The notes: generated by a model not told the origin, from the sequence alone. A stretch of DNA of 39,630 nucleotides from a virus (IMGVR_UViG_3300022872_000013:1-39630), one strand, 5' to 3'; positions 25,603 to 31,332 are shown, counted from the first letter of the stretch. Program-made: numbers and translations.

Positions 25603-25631
25603 TCTATCGACTGTACATGGAGAAAACAAAC

Positions 25632-26153
25632 ATGAGTAACGAAACCAATGTATCTGAGTTGAAGTCAGTGAAAGTGACTGACTCCAAAGCGACACTAGCG
25701 AGCGGAGTTGTTGAATTTAATCCGCTGTCAGTGTTGAATGAACGTCAGCGCATCGCCCTTGCAGCAAAGTGGGGCGCACTCAAGCAAGCTGAGCGGGATG
25801 CGTATGTAGAGTATAGCTCTGCGGGCGTTACAGATAGCGCTACACTCTACGTTATCGCTTCAATCCTCACTGAGGCGAATAACAAAATCTTCAGTGACAG
25901 CCGTGGTGAGTATCTGGGGATAATGCAGCAATGGTATCAGAGTTTGACCAGCGCGGAAGCTTCGATCAAAAACTACGCCGAGAACGAGTTGCAAAAGCTA
26001 GCCGATAAGACCACGGGCGCACAGCAACTCACACTGCTTTCAGCGTTAAAGGCGAAGCTACTGGCCAACCGCACATTCTTGCCAGAACCGGTAGAGAAGT
26101 CATTTCGCGCTCTGTGCAGGTTCTATGGATTCGACTTGAATATGGTCAAGTGA
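25632..26153 (+). CDS. Hypothetical protein, 173 aa
   Basis: Start chosen at MSNETNVSELKSVKVTDSKA with GGAGA 9 bases upstream; an ATG five codons earlier has no ribosome site. The protein is soluble and helical (LNERQRIALAAKWGALKQAE, then ENELQKLADKTTGAQQLTLL). Not recognised. First gene of the rightward arm, so probably expressed early. A strong hairpin follows its stop codon. Confidence 0.7.
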   Translation: MSNETNVSELKSVKVTDSKATLASGVVEFNPLSVLNERQRIALAAKWGALKQAERDAYVEYSSAGVTDSATLYVIASILTEANNKIFSDSRGEYLGIMQQWYQSLTSAEASIKNYAENELQKLADKTTGAQQLTLLSALKAKLLANRTFLPEPVEKSFRALCRFYGFDLNMVK

Positions 26154-26173
26154 CAGAGTGTGCGCGTGTGCAG

Positions 26174-26207
26174 AATAAGCACAGAGAGAATATCCTCTGT
26201 GCTTATT
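26174..26207 (+). terminator. Terminator-like hairpin after first rightward gene
   Basis: AATAAGCACAGAG and CTCTGTGCTTATT form a perfect 13-bp stem with an 8-base loop, 21 bases after the stop codon. The A-rich and T-rich ends of the stem could act in both directions, though the downstream T-run is short. Confidence 0.6.
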
Positions 26208-26234
26208 TCTGTGCATGTGTGCGTGGGTGCATGT

Positions 26235-26249
26235 ACTCTCTCTCTCTCT
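26235..26249. repeat. CT dinucleotide run
   Basis: About seven CT units directly after a GCATGTAC word (26229). Simple repeat in a non-coding stretch; may mark slippage or a polypurine/polypyrimidine tract near the origin candidate. Confidence 0.6.
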
Positions 26250-26262
26250 TGTACTAGAATGT

Positions 26263-26690
26263 GAGAGGGTACTCCAGTACCCCCTGTAAAGCGATGATTC
26301 GATTGACTTTAACCTCTTACCCTATACATGCGTCCGAAAAAATGACACGCGATGGTGGGGCGAAGGGCATAGGCGGATTCCGAAATGCATGAATTCGTCT
26401 AGGAAAAACAAACGTAGCAAAAACGTTCTTTTAATGTATAGGTAAGTAAAAATATATTATTTATCATATATACAAAGAACAGAAGAAGAAAAGAGTTTTA
26501 GCAAAAGAATGAGATGTGGTATGAGCGAATGAGATGTGGTATAAACTTTCTCTTCTACTGATCTTTGCACACGCGCCGCGCCGAGGGCATGAGATGAGGC
26601 ATCGCGTGTCAAAAATTCCGACGTATGCATAGGGGTGGAGGTTAAACCCCGTCGAATGAATGACATAGAGAGGGTATTCGACTACCCCCT
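26263..26690. other. Candidate replication origin (inverted repeat with AT core and iterons)
   Basis: Two 58-base arms (26297-26354 and 26600-26657) are inverted copies matching at 44 of 58 positions without gaps, including the 12-base core CATCGCGTGTCA. Each is flanked on its outer side, 10-11 bases away, by a related palindrome (GGGTACT-CC-AGTACCC at 26267 and GGGTATTCGACTACCC at 26671). Between them, 26431-26470 is 35/40 A or T, and GAATGAGATGTGGTAT occurs at 26507 and 26527, with a 13/16 copy at 26587: spacing 20 and 60. Inverted repeat, AT-rich unwinding core and phased iterons are hallmarks of replication origins. No gene is convincing here. Confidence 0.55.
26507..26602 (+). repeat. 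20-bp-phased iterons
   Basis: GAATGAGATGTGGTAT at 26507-26522 and 26527-26542 are identical; 26587-26602 matches 13 of 16. Starts differ by 20 and 60 bases, so copies lie on nearly the same helix face. Likely binding sites for an initiator or regulator. Confidence 0.6.
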
Positions 26691-26705
26691 TCCCATCTAA
26701 TTGTC

Positions 26706-26735
26706 TTGACAAACACACTCTCTCAGGCGTATGAT
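26706..26735 (+). promoter_or_regulatory. Promoter for the 177 aa gene
   Basis: TTGACA (26706-26711), an 18-base spacer and TATGAT (26730-26735). It lies directly beside the right flank of the origin candidate and 27 bases before the ATG, so its start site gives a short leader. Confidence 0.75.
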
Positions 26736-26762
26736 AAAGAGAGTTGAGGAGGATAGGTTTAG

Positions 26763-27296
26763 ATGGTAGATAGGACGCAGTTTCCAGAGTTTCAGGAGTA
26801 TGTACAAGCGTTGTTATTGTACAAACAAGTCAAGAGTGCGTATCCAAAGTTTTTAGAGCGTTTTGGACACTGGCAAACGTCTAAGAATCCTCTTGAGCGT
26901 GCAAAGTTTTATGATGAGAAAGAAAAGAATTCACAAGTATGTAAGGACTACTACGCTGTGAAAAAGCGTTATAAAGAAACCATCGCACGTGCTGAGCTTG
27001 AGGCAAGAGGTTATAAACTCTCTGCTACAGCTCTTGCTGAGATTGCTGCTATTGAAATACCTGTATCAATGCAGGATATTATTAATAGCAATAAGACCGT
27101 AGCGAAAGAAGCTGCACATTTGTTTAATCCTTATGTCAGGAGAACTCTCAGAGAGTTAGCTATTGTTGAGGGAAGAGAGGTTAAACCTGAATGGATGGAG
27201 ACTGAAGAAGAACTCTCTCAGTCTATGGAGCAGTTTAATCCTGATGTCTCAGCGGATGGTAAGATTATGTTTGATGAGGAGTTTGACAAACTCTAA
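26763..27296 (+). CDS. Hypothetical protein, 177 aa
   Basis: GAGGAGG about 10 bases before the ATG. Soluble and helical, with many Lys/Glu/Tyr (FERAKFYDEKEKN-like stretch around residue 45; KDYYAVKKRYKETIARAELE) and an acidic C-terminus (EEELSQSMEQFNPDVSADGK). Not recognised. It is driven by its own sigma70-type promoter immediately beyond the origin candidate, so an initiator or early regulator is possible, but no DNA-binding motif is visible. Confidence 0.75.
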   Translation: MVDRTQFPEFQEYVQALLLYKQVKSAYPKFLERFGHWQTSKNPLERAKFYDEKEKNSQVCKDYYAVKKRYKETIARAELEARGYKLSATALAEIAAIEIPVSMQDIINSNKTVAKEAAHLFNPYVRRTLRELAIVEGREVKPEWMETEEELSQSMEQFNPDVSADGKIMFDEEFDKL

Positions 27297-27564
27297 GGAG
27301 TCGGCACATGCGTACATGCGTACATGCTTGAAGCGCCTCAATCTCAAGCTTAATCTCAATCTCAACCTAAGCATTGTCTATGCGCACATGCATCTGAAAA
27401 TTAACAAGTTCTAACGACGTTCCTTGGACCGGAACAATGATGACACTATAACGTAGTATAACCTTAACAATCGCCAAGCGGCAGAAGGAGACTCTTATGC
27501 ACATTTGTAACTAAACTGTGTACACCCTGGTACTATCATCCATCTAATGTGGAGAGAAAACCAC
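27297..27564 (+). other. Non-coding stretch with GTACATGC repeats
   Basis: No convincing gene. Two adjacent GTACATGC words (27312 and 27320) are the reverse complement of the GCATGTAC words near 25 kb. A run of short AATCTCA-like repeats follows (27338-27370). GTTCC/GGAAC (about 27419-27435) is a small hairpin. A five-codon frame after GGAG near 27497 is too short to call. Confidence 0.45.
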
Positions 27565-27687
27565 TGGCAGACTTGCTCTGCCATAGACGCTACAAGAGTT
27601 GCGAGTTTGATTTGTACCAGACCATGCCTATCATATGTAGGTGATGCTGAAAACCGCAAACTTTAGATACTGGCGTAGCGTCTATGG
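27565..27687 (+). ncRNA. Structured RNA candidate 2 with exclusive hairpins
   Basis: A perfect 13-bp closing stem, CCATAGACGCTAC (27581-27593) with GTAGCGTCTATGG (27675-27687), encloses TTGCG/CGCAA (27599/27655) and a hairpin around CCTA/TAGG (27627/27638). A separate perfect hairpin, TGGCAGA/TCTGCCA (27565-27583), shares three bases with the closing stem, so the two forms exclude each other. The small membrane protein gene starts 40 bases later. Looks like a leader that can switch fold, or an independent RNA. Confidence 0.4.
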
Positions 27688-27726
27688 GAGCGCAAGATGC
27701 TTCATAAACAAGGAGAACATGTACAC

Positions 27727-27864
27727 ATGCCCTATCGCATAACCAGAGAAGGAAACATCTCACACACGTCACTGCACTGGCTCTTGAAACTAGAGCGTAC
27801 GTGTTGGATTTTAGCAATCATCACTGTAGGATGTATCATAACATTCTACACACTCAAATGGTAA
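27727..27864 (+). CDS. Small single-pass membrane protein, 45 aa
   Basis: Frame MPYRITREGNISHTSLHWLL then a transmembrane helix (CWILAIITVGCIITFYTL) ending KW. AAGGAG lies about 11 bases upstream. Polar N-terminus, one hydrophobic helix, short C-terminal end: the form of many small phage membrane proteins that inhibit superinfection or act in lysis. Function unknown. Confidence 0.5.
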   Translation: MPYRITREGNISHTSLHWLLKLERTCWILAIITVGCIITFYTLKW

Positions 27865-27935
27865 CCAGCGACCCTTGGTCGCCGTCTGTCTATGTAGTAC
27901 AAGTGCAGTAATTATCTTCACAGGAGAATAAGCAA

Positions 27936-28145
27936 ATGCGTAGCACACAGTTTCATGAGTCTCACGATGTCAGCGCCAGAGAGATTGAAGAAACCTGGAG
28001 ATTTGCTGATGCAACTCCACGAGTAGACGCAGCGCGGATGCGCTTGACGACGACACCACAACATGATAAGCAGCCGACATTCGTAAACTATTCAAAGCAA
28101 CGTCGGCTTGCACGTAAGACAAAGCTGCAAGCGCAAGCGTCCTGA
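27936..28145 (+). CDS. Basic small protein, 69 aa
   Basis: CACAGGAG precedes the ATG. N-terminus acidic/polar (HESHDVSAREIEETWRFADA), C-terminus strongly basic (FVNYSKQRRLARKTKLQAQA), suggesting nucleic-acid binding. Not recognised. A strong hairpin follows the stop within 10 bases. Confidence 0.65.
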   Translation: MRSTQFHESHDVSAREIEETWRFADATPRVDAARMRLTTTPQHDKQPTFVNYSKQRRLARKTKLQAQAS

Positions 28146-28154
28146 GTTTCATAA

Positions 28155-28206
28155 AGCGCATTGGAGGTATCATAAGAGTCATTTTCTTACTCTCCTCCAA
28201 TGCGCT
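28155..28206 (+). terminator. Terminator-like long hairpin
   Basis: AGCGCATTGGAGG (28155-28167) pairs perfectly with CCTCCAATGCGCT (28194-28206), 13 bp, and AGAGT/ACTCT can stack inside. It starts 9 bases after the stop of the 69 aa gene. No clear T-run follows, so it may instead protect the transcript or be part of the structured series. Confidence 0.5.
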
Positions 28207-28224
28207 ATACATGCGAACATGCTT

Positions 28225-28397
28225 TTTGTCGAAAGTAGAATGTAGTGACGACTATCGCCAATCGCTATGACTTACTTAGTTCTCATATGTGCTCTGAGTA
28301 AGTTCAAATACAGTGAATTGGTACGATGTAGACGAGAACTATCATCAGAAGTTTAGCTAAGCAGAGCCTGCTTGTTAAGCTTCCTACTTTCGACAAA
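28225..28397 (+). ncRNA. Structured RNA candidate 3 with H-type pseudoknot
   Basis: Closed by perfect 14-bp TTTGTCGAAAGTAG (28225-28238) with CTACTTTCGACAAA (28384-28397). Inside, ACTTACT (28270-28276) pairs with AGTAAGT (28297-28303). The very next bases, TAGTTCTC (28277-28284), lie in that loop and pair with GAGAACTA (28334-28341) outside it: an H-type pseudoknot of 7 and 8 perfect pairs with adjoining stems. AAGCAG/CTGCTT (28359-28373) is a further hairpin. No convincing gene reads through. It starts after a terminator-like hairpin and ends 6 bases before candidate 4. Confidence 0.5.
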
Positions 28398-28403
28398 GCG
28401 CAG

Positions 28404-28493
28404 GTTCTGTAGGACCGAGTACAGAGAGTGCGGGGAACACTCTCTTGAAGCAATAATCGAACAGCCTATAATGCTTCCTCGGCCCTACAGAGC
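28404..28493 (+). ncRNA. Structured RNA candidate 4, three-way junction
   Basis: P1: 28404-28419 with 28478-28493, 16 positions with one G-U and one A-C mismatch. P2: AGAGAGTG/CACTCTCT (28423-28430/28438-28445), perfect 8 bp. P3: GAAGCA/TGCTTC (28447-28452/28472-28477). Junction linkers are 3, 1 and 0 bases, compact enough to stack. The 3' end of P1 (AGAGC, 28489-28493) can instead pair with GCTCT (28498-28502), just before the AAAAGGAG ribosome site of the next gene. This layout resembles a riboswitch or thermosensor. No known family recognised. Confidence 0.5.
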
Positions 28494-28519
28494 TAACGCT
28501 CTAAAAGGAGAATACGAAA

Positions 28520-28783
28520 ATGCCAGAAGAACAGACGAAATTTTTGCTGCCAAAACTCCACTCTCTGCATCCAGCGGATAATTCACTGGAGATTTTGCTC
28601 ATTCTCATGTTCAAAGCAGCCTACAACATTACCGAAGCAGACGCCGAACGTATCCATGAATTTGCCATGTCCATGTTCTATGAAGGCTGCGTCGTAGGTT
28701 CTGAAACAGTCATGGCAGCTCTGCAAACTCAACTAGAACTCCGCAAAGCAGCCTCCACGCCGTCTTCAAATTTGGTCAACTAA
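28520..28783 (+). CDS. Hypothetical protein, 87 aa
   Basis: AAAAGGAG 8-9 bases before the ATG, directly after structured RNA candidate 4. Helical, with hydrophobic patches (NSLEILLILMFKAAYNITEA) that look like a soluble helical core, and a polar end. Not recognised. If the upstream RNA is a switch, this gene is its target. Confidence 0.65.
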   Translation: MPEEQTKFLLPKLHSLHPADNSLEILLILMFKAAYNITEADAERIHEFAMSMFYEGCVVGSETVMAALQTQLELRKAASTPSSNLVN

Positions 28784-28827
28784 GCCAAAAAATCCTTCAA
28801 AGATGCTAATTTCAGGCATCTTAGCCC

Positions 28828-28856
28828 TTGACAACCATCGCCGCGAGGCGTACAAT
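28828..28856 (+). promoter_or_regulatory. Promoter for the 95 aa gene
   Basis: TTGACA (28828-28833), a 17-base spacer and TACAAT (28851-28856): a near-consensus sigma70 promoter 19 bases before the ATG. The AT-rich TTTAAGAATGG after the -10 box recurs, with changes, after TACACT at 25315. Confidence 0.8.
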
Positions 28857-28875
28857 TTAAGAATGGAGAAGTGAC

Positions 28876-29163
28876 ATGGCAGAAGAATCAGCAACAACAC
28901 AAACAATCAACGTTCCTCATCCCACGCCCACGCCAGTGTCTACCGTGTTTCCACAAGAGATTGAAGTAACACTCATTCTCAAGCTCACAGTCGGTTCTCA
29001 GGAAAAGCGTGACGACTGGCTAGAGCCAGGAACAAATGTCATTCAGATTTATGCGCTGGCTGATGTTTTTGACATTCTTGGTAACGATGGAGTTATTTTG
29101 AATTCCCTCAATGGCCTTACACTGTCACAGATTCAGAACGCACTCAACACACGCGAAATCTAG
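28876..29163 (+). CDS. Hypothetical protein, 95 aa
   Basis: GGAG lies about 9 bases before the ATG. N-terminal 25 residues are Thr/Pro-rich and probably disordered; the remainder is a compact mixed domain (EIEVTLILKLTVGSQEKRDD, then ADVFDILGNDGVILNSLNGL). Not recognised. Driven by its own promoter and followed by hairpins. Confidence 0.65.
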   Translation: MAEESATTQTINVPHPTPTPVSTVFPQEIEVTLILKLTVGSQEKRDDWLEPGTNVIQIYALADVFDILGNDGVILNSLNGLTLSQIQNALNTREI

Positions 29164-29176
29164 TTGCGGCACCCCG

Positions 29177-29215
29177 AAGAATACAAACTCACACTCAGAT
29201 GTGAGGTGTATTCTT
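29177..29215 (+). terminator. Hairpin after the 95 aa gene
   Basis: AAGAATACA/TGTATTCTT (9 bp) with CTCACA/TGTGAG (6 bp) stacked inside, both perfect, 13 bases after the stop. The T-run is weak (TTCTTTAGG). Acts as terminator or as the first helix of the RNA that follows. Confidence 0.5.
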
Positions 29216-29298
29216 TAGGACGGAGTCGGAAGAGACTCTTGGGCAGCAGAAGAATCGGTCACTTCTGTTAGGCCATTCTCCTCTCTTCCTCCGTCCTA
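29216..29298 (+). ncRNA. Structured RNA candidate 5
   Basis: TAGGACGGA (29216-29224) pairs with TCCGTCCTA (29290-29298); after a 3-base bulge, GGAAGAGA (29228-29235) pairs with TCTCTTCC (29282-29289): 17 perfect pairs. Inside, GGC/GCC (29242/29272) and CAGAAG/CTTCTG (29247/29262) continue the arm. The motif TAGGAC-x-GAGT also begins P1 of candidate 4, so the two may be related. Before the next ribosome site, CCGGC/GCCGG and GCGC/GCGC hairpins follow. Confidence 0.45.
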
Positions 29299-29393
29299 GA
29301 GAGTACATCCGGCAGCGCCGGTAACTCTAGAATCTCCTTCATTGGAGAAGTTGCAACTATCTCAACAGCGCTAAAGCGCAAGGAGCACTACAA

Positions 29394-30002
29394 ATGGCAG
29401 ATGTAAACGTAATGGAGCAGGCGGGTGCGCTCTCTCAGGAAAGGCTCACCTATCGTAAGTTCGTCAAACTGGGAACCGATGCAGAAGGCAAGACTGTTAT
29501 CGAGAAGAAGGCAGTAAAATCCGAATCCGACAAGAAAGAGCCGGAGAAGTTGGACGACGGCACCGTTAATCCTCATGCCGGCGTTGCAGTTTCATGGACC
29601 GGACCTGCTAAGGATGGACTCTCACTCTTTAACGAGAATGAGTTTATCCGCTATCAGGTCAAGACGTGGGCTGGTGCTGAGACGCTGGTTCCAGAAGAGT
29701 CCCAGCGCGTCTATATCTTCCAATATGGCCTAAACGCGATTCAAACAGCTCGTGCGATTGGCTATATGGATGAGTTGAAGGAAAATGAGAGCGAACCTAC
29801 GCCAGCACATGATGGTGAGACTATTGATCTCAAGGATGCTATCAACGAAACTCCTCAGCGTCGTGCTACCACGGATGTTGACAAGCTCATCAAGCAGCTC
29901 ACTGCTATGGGTATTCCGGCTGATAAGCAGGTTGAATTCTTGAAGCTGCTTCAGACTGCGAATGAGACAGCGACAGATGAGACAGAGCCTGTTGAAGCTT
30001 AA
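29394..30002 (+). CDS. Hypothetical protein, 202 aa
   Basis: AAGGAG about 9 bases before the ATG. Well-folded-looking central part (LTYRKFVKLGTDAEGKTVIE, ENEFIRYQVKTWAGAETLVP, then YIFQYGLNAIQTARAIGYMD) with an acidic, helical C-terminus. Highly charged and soluble. Not recognised. A classical terminator follows, so it is the end of its transcript. Confidence 0.75.
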   Translation: MADVNVMEQAGALSQERLTYRKFVKLGTDAEGKTVIEKKAVKSESDKKEPEKLDDGTVNPHAGVAVSWTGPAKDGLSLFNENEFIRYQVKTWAGAETLVPEESQRVYIFQYGLNAIQTARAIGYMDELKENESEPTPAHDGETIDLKDAINETPQRRATTDVDKLIKQLTAMGIPADKQVEFLKLLQTANETATDETEPVEA

Positions 30003-30037
30003 GTTTTCCCTTCCGAGGATTTGCTGAAAATGCAGCA

Positions 30038-30079
30038 TACGGAGTACGTTCTGGGAATGACGTACTCCGTAGCTTTTTT
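30038..30079 (+). terminator. Rho-independent terminator
   Basis: TACGGAGTACGT (30038-30049) pairs perfectly with ACGTACTCCGTA (30060-30071), 12 bp, 10-base loop, followed 2 bases later by six T. It ends the transcript of the 202 aa gene. Confidence 0.9.
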
Positions 30080-30098
30080 AATCTCTGTGTTCATCATG

Positions 30099-30190
30099 GT
30101 CCCATAGACAAGCCTTCTCGTGGCGGGACTATAAGTAAACGTAGCGATACTACGTTGAAACTAATTGTCTACAGATAGCCTAAAGCTATC
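30099..30190 (+). ncRNA. Structured RNA candidate 6a, possible pseudoknot
   Basis: GTCCC (30099-30103) pairs with GGGAC (30125-30129) and GCC/GGC (30112/30122) extends the arm, leaving TAGACAA (30105-30111) bulged. That bulge is perfectly complementary to TTGTCTA (30165-30171), which would form a pseudoknot. Two perfect hairpins accompany it: AACGTAG/CTACGTT (30138-30156) and GATAGC/GCTATC (30174-30190). It begins 20 bases after a terminator, so needs its own promoter (none seen) or read-through. Confidence 0.45.
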
Positions 30191-30195
30191 GTCTA

Positions 30196-30257
30196 AGCAC
30201 AGGGATACGGGAGTCCAAGGCCCGTATCTTAAACTAGCAAATAAAGCTGCCTGTGCT
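30196..30257 (+). ncRNA. Structured RNA candidate 6b
   Basis: AGCACAGG (30196-30203) with CCTGTGCT (30250-30257) encloses, with no gap, GATACGGG (30204-30211) with CCCGTATC (30221-30228) around a 9-base loop; AGC/GCT (30236/30246) may form a third short helix. The next gene starts 33 bases later. Compact junction like candidate 4. Confidence 0.45.
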
Positions 30258-30290
30258 AAAAACAACGCCAAAGGAAAAGGAAAACACAAA

Positions 30291-30530
30291 ATGCCTACAA
30301 CAGCAGAATTAATGCGGCATTTGAACAATGCTGAGAAACGTGCTGTACGAGCGCACAGAATTCTAACCCACGCTTTCGTTACGTCACGCGAAAGTTTTTG
30401 TCTGAAAATGCGCTACAAAAGTTTGGATGAGTTACCTAACAATGGCAAGGCTCGTGAAGCAGCTGTCCGAATTGAAAGTGAAAATTGGGCACGTTGGATC
30501 AAAGAAGCTGAAAAAGCAGGACTTCGGTAA
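30291..30530 (+). CDS. Hypothetical protein, 79 aa
   Basis: Start chosen at MPTTAELMRHLNNAEKRAVR; the longer frame upstream reads through the helices of the preceding RNA candidates and has no ribosome site. AAAGGAAAAGG precedes the ATG. Basic, helical protein (LMRHLNNAEKRAVRAHRILT, then WARWIKEAEKAGLR). Not recognised. Confidence 0.65.
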   Translation: MPTTAELMRHLNNAEKRAVRAHRILTHAFVTSRESFCLKMRYKSLDELPNNGKAREAAVRIESENWARWIKEAEKAGLR

Positions 30531-30599
30531 CTAAGTCAAAAACTCAATCATTACTCACATTCTTAGCAGCGTCGCTGCGGGAAGGTATAAGGTACGTGT

Positions 30600-31169
30600 A
30601 TGTTCGTGTACTATGAACATCACAAAGATGCCTCTGGCAAAATTGTGCTCACAGAGCTGCGTCTCTCTTCTTGGGGAGATGGTAGACTCTCAATCAACTT
30701 CAACTCTACGGTTGAAAAAGTAGCCTTTGAAATGTGCAAGCTAGGGCTAAAGTATGCTCCAATAGCACAACGAAGCCACGACGAGTCTAACAAAGTTTGG
30801 AGTTACTTTGACGAGTGGGGTGAACTCACTCTACGGCGGCTCAGAGACATTACCGACGCAGTCTTAATGCCGATTCAGTGTATTGAGGTTGAAGACCTAG
30901 CAGCACAGGCCATAAACAATCGCATCTCATTCACTGGCAAAGGTCAACGTCTCAAGCCAGAAGACTTCTTCTACAACTACGGCAAACCTGTAGCAGCGCC
31001 GCAAATGACGAAGGAAACCGTAGCACAAAGACTCAAGCAGCTTATGGGCGATACGCTGAATAAATCCTCCTATCGTCGTGCGGCGTTGAAGTATCATCCT
31101 GACAGAAATAACGGCGATGGTACGAAGATGAGTGAGCTAAACTCACTCTGGAGTGTGTACAATGACTAA
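30600..31169 (+). CDS. J-domain fusion protein, 189 aa
   Basis: The C-terminal 35 residues contain the hallmark HPD tripeptide in SSYRRAALKYHPDRNNGDGT (HPD at 166-168), with the following Asn-Asp loop and a closing helix, as in DnaJ J-domains, which stimulate the ATPase of DnaK. The N-terminal 120 residues (ELRLSSWGDGRLSINFNSTV and beyond) are an unrecognised domain that may bind the client. No Gly/Phe or zinc region of full DnaJ is present. Inferred role: recruit host DnaK to a phage complex, such as replication initiation, as other phages recruit it. AAGG lies upstream. Confidence 0.75.
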   Translation: MFVYYEHHKDASGKIVLTELRLSSWGDGRLSINFNSTVEKVAFEMCKLGLKYAPIAQRSHDESNKVWSYFDEWGELTLRRLRDITDAVLMPIQCIEVEDLAAQAINNRISFTGKGQRLKPEDFFYNYGKPVAAPQMTKETVAQRLKQLMGDTLNKSSYRRAALKYHPDRNNGDGTKMSELNSLWSVYND

Positions 31170-31332
31170 AGTAACTTTCTGTCTAGCCCCAACTACCGCC
31201 GTTCGTTGTCCACATTGTGCCAATCAATGCACTTTATTGATACATAAACTCAATGCAAAGACACCTTCTTTTTACATTTGCTGGTTTTGTCATGCGGTAT
31301 TTCAGGTAGGTAAAGGTGAAGTCTTAAGTTAA
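31162..31332 (+). CDS. Zinc-ribbon mini-protein, 56 aa
   Basis: ATG lies inside the end of the J-domain gene (8-base overlap). Contains CPHCANQC and ICWFCHAVF: two C-x2-C pairs about 21 residues apart, a zinc-ribbon layout. Could bind nucleic acid or proteins. Too short for most gene finders but in-phase with neighbours and followed at once by AAGGAG of the next gene. Confidence 0.65.
   Translation: MTKVTFCLAPTTAVRCPHCANQCTLLIHKLNAKTPSFYICWFCHAVFQVGKGEVLS

Noticed and set aside
26457-26718. Two minus-strand frames of 69 and 84 aa
   Set aside because: They overlap the origin candidate, including iterons and the inverted repeat arm, and have Cys/Phe-rich low-complexity sequence without ribosome sites.
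27163-27414. 83 aa frame overlapping the end of the 177 aa gene
   Set aside because: Leu/Arg/Asn-repeat composition typical of a shadow frame; the overlap is in the body of a better gene.
28372-28581. 69 aa plus-strand frame across the three-way junction
   Set aside because: It reads through the helices of structured candidate 4, has no ribosome site and overlaps the well-supported start of the 87 aa gene.
30165-30290. N-terminal extension of the 79 aa gene
   Set aside because: The extension has no ATG with a ribosome site and lies across perfect hairpins; the ATG at 30291 has a purine-rich site.
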